NCBI GenBank assembly: GCA_020439605.1
Contig: JAGQSI010000102.1
Coordinates: forward strand, 1 to 6,962
Direction of reading: 5' to 3'
Origin: Acidimicrobiales bacterium
Lineage (GTDB): Bacteria; Actinomycetota; Acidimicrobiia; Acidimicrobiales; Iamiaceae
Length of the DNA stretch: 6,962 nt
The notes under the pieces are model-generated. The model saw nothing but the letters and a program-made list of their open reading frames with translations, made no database searches and was not told the DNA's origin. Positions 6,060 to 6,962 of this stretch are shown here, in pieces (positions within the stretch are counted from its first letter, which is position 1; each line of letters starts with the position of its first letter). A program made the translations under genes and the position numbers.

Positions 6060-6767
6060 ATGAGACGGCTCGCTGATGCACCTGCTCGCATCCTGCTCTG
6101 GACCATCGTGGTGGCCACAGTGCTCACCGCTTCACTAGCCCCATCACTCGCCACGTCACCAGCCAGCGCAACGCCGCCCCTTGGTTCGTCGGGGCGGGAG
6201 GTGTTTCGCCCACCAACTTCGGGTGTGGTCATAGACCCATTTCGCCCTCCTCCCAAACCGTGGCTGAGCGGCAACCGGGGTATCGAGTACGCAACTGAGC
6301 CCGGTTCGCCGCTCATAGCAATAGGGACAGGAACCGTAAGTTTTGCCGGTCAGGTCGCCGGGCGGCTGGTGGTGTCGATAACCCACCAAGGTGGACTTCG
6401 GTCCTCGCTCACCGGTGTTGGACAGATCAAGGTGCAACCAGGAGAGTCCGTTCGTGGCGGCCAAGTTGTTGGTGAGGCGTTGGACACCGTTCATCTAGGA
6501 GTGCGCAGAGGAGACACCTATATAGACCCAGCGTCGCTGTGGGGTAGGGACGTGAGTGCTGGTCGGGCCTATCTGGTAGCTCTCGATGACGAGCCAGACG
6601 ACTCAGACAACTCAGACGGATCAGACCCGCCAGATCTTCGAGTCGCTACGTCCTCTGGGAGCCTCGGCGATGGTGCTCCAAACCGCCTGAACCGTCACGA
6701 TCAGGGCGCCCCTTTGGCCGTAAAGGACCTCCTCGCTACAATCGTCTCTCGGTTCACTGTCTGGTGA
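6060..6767 (+). CDS. Secreted M23/LytM-fold protein, probably non-catalytic
   Basis: The 235-residue product begins with RR and a hydrophobic stretch (about 11-30), ending in ASA (35-37), a good signal peptidase I site; it is predicted to be exported. Residues 55-161 match the M23 domain found just before rpsB in actinobacteria: GVVIDPFRPPPKPW, GTGTVSFAGQVAGRLVVSITH, VRGGQVVGEA and the closing HLGVRRGDTYIDPASLWG. Active members have HRGVD; here it is N72-RGI-E76, replacing two of the three expected zinc ligands. Only H145 of the last motif remains, and the residue two before it is T143. It is therefore likely to bind peptidoglycan or regulate an amidase rather than cut. The tail (176-235) is low-complexity, with an acidic Ser/Asp segment at 177-193. 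ATG 6060 is fixed by an in-frame TGA at 6054; the Shine-Dalgarno (GGTGG, 6048-6052) is weak. Confidence 0.8.
   Translation: MRRLADAPARILLWTIVVATVLTASLAPSLATSPASATPPLGSSGREVFRPPTSGVVIDPFRPPPKPWLSGNRGIEYATEPGSPLIAIGTGTVSFAGQVAGRLVVSITHQGGLRSSLTGVGQIKVQPGESVRGGQVVGEALDTVHLGVRRGDTYIDPASLWGRDVSAGRAYLVALDDEPDDSDNSDGSDPPDLRVATSSGSLGDGAPNRLNRHDQGAPLAVKDLLATIVSRFTVW
6591..6626 (+). repeat. Imperfect 9-base tandem repeat, four copies, inside the M23-like gene
   Basis: Units GAGCCAGAC, GACTCAGAC, AACTCAGAC and GGATCAGAC follow each other directly; the last six bases are TCAGAC in three and CCAGAC in one. They are in frame and encode EPD, DSD, NSD, GSD, giving an acidic flexible linker after the LytM-fold domain. 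The period of three codons makes length variation by slippage possible without a frameshift. Confidence 0.7.
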
Positions 6768-6794
6768 GCCGCGTCCTAACCTGCCCGGACCCCA

Positions 6795-6852
6795 CCAACG
6801 GTCGTTGCCGATTCATCGGCGGCGCGAGGGAATGGGTATCGCCAACCGTTGG
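6795..6852 (+). promoter_or_regulatory. Structured rpsB leader with nested stems
   Basis: CCAACGGT (6795-6802) is perfectly complementary to ACCGTTGG (6845-6852). Directly inside it, CGTTGCCGA (6803-6811) pairs with TCGGCGGCG (6816-6824) around a TTCA loop, with seven Watson-Crick and two G-U pairs. The outer helix ends on the first two bases of the rpsB Shine-Dalgarno (6851-6859), so folding could limit ribosome access. In other bacteria S2 controls its own mRNA through the rpsB leader; a similar role here is inference. No T-run follows, so it is not an obvious terminator for the upstream gene. Confidence 0.45.
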
Positions 6853-6859
6853 AGAGGAG
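6851..6859 (+). promoter_or_regulatory. Ribosome binding site of rpsB
   Basis: GGAGAGGAG lies 7 bases before the ATG at 6867. An earlier ATG at 6862 is only two bases away and reads Met-Arg-stop, its TGA overlapping the real start (ATGA), so 6867 is the start. Confidence 0.75.
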
Positions 6860-6866
6860 CCATGCG

Positions 6867-6962
6867 ATGACGGAACCCGTCGTGACCATGAAGCAATTGC
6901 TAGAGGCCAGAGTTCACTTCGGCCACCAGACCCGCCGCTGGAACCCGAAGATGAAGCGTTTC
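6867..6962 (+). CDS. rpsB: Ribosomal protein S2, N-terminal part (partial)
   Basis: Thirty-two codons are present before the window ends. The translation contains [20 protein letters not shown] followed by NPKMKRF, which is the highly conserved N-terminal signature of bacterial S2. S2 joins the 30S subunit late, needs S1-proximal contacts, and is usually followed by tsf (elongation factor Ts), which would lie just outside the window. The start is supported by GGAGAGGAG 7 bases upstream. Residue 15 is Arg (AGA, 6909-6911), where most S2 proteins have Gly (LEAGVHFGH); one base change (GGA to AGA) would explain this. The leader is unusually structured and may carry the regulation of the gene. 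Confidence 0.93.
   Translation, partial: MTEPVVTMKQLLEARVHFGHQTRRWNPKMKRF

Noticed and set aside
4213..6063. A 616-codon open frame on the + strand overlapping xerC and the sigma factor
   Set aside because: It runs in another frame over two clearly conserved genes, is rich in Arg, Ser and Pro with no recognisable domain, and is explained by few stop codons in the off-frame of GC-rich genes.
6805..6842. TTGCCG as a -35 element for an rpsB promoter
   Set aside because: No acceptable -10 hexamer (TANNNT) lies at the right distance, and the bases belong to the inner hairpin.

Overview
The window is a stretch of ordinary bacterial chromosome from an actinobacterium (Actinomycetota). The lineage call rests on three things. 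A DUF2469 protein, a family essentially confined to this phylum, is present. The gene order runs rplS, DUF2469, yraN, comM, dprA, xerC, whiG-type sigma factor, M23-like protein, rpsB, which is the conserved actinobacterial arrangement. The sigma factor is WhiG-like. GC content is moderately high, with many GTG starts. An Acidimicrobiia-like member is my guess, but the sequence alone does not settle the class.

Layout: the last codons of rplS (ribosomal protein L19) enter at the left edge. After a 112-base gap come DUF2469 and yraN on the + strand, joined by a 4-base GTGA overlap. The yraN-comM interval (819-1394) is not empty. It holds two very small, overlapping minus-strand genes: a 36-residue single-span membrane peptide, and a 72-residue zinc-binding protein (CxxC...HxxC) whose start codon shares one base with the peptide's stop (TGATG). 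Their upstream region is shared divergently with comM and carries a 17-base tandem direct repeat.

comM and dprA overlap by 4 bases (ATGA) and are followed closely by xerC, the whiG-type sigma factor, a secreted M23/LytM-fold protein and, after a structured 99-base leader, the start of rpsB (ribosomal protein S2), which runs off the right edge. comM, dprA and xerC form a DNA-processing group: branch migration, RecA loading on incoming single strands, and chromosome dimer resolution. yraN is a nuclease-fold protein often linked with them. The sigma factor and the cell-wall-type protein follow at short spacing, so comM through the M23-like gene could be one transcription unit, with rpsB probably having its own control.

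No phage, IS element, CRISPR, tRNA or rRNA is visible, and I see no sign of a wholly new defence or mobile system. The points most worth a second look are the hidden two-gene minus-strand pair, the M23 protein that has lost two of three zinc ligands, the Gly/Pro-rich insertion of about 38 residues in the DprA Rossmann fold, and the nested stem structure in the rpsB leader.
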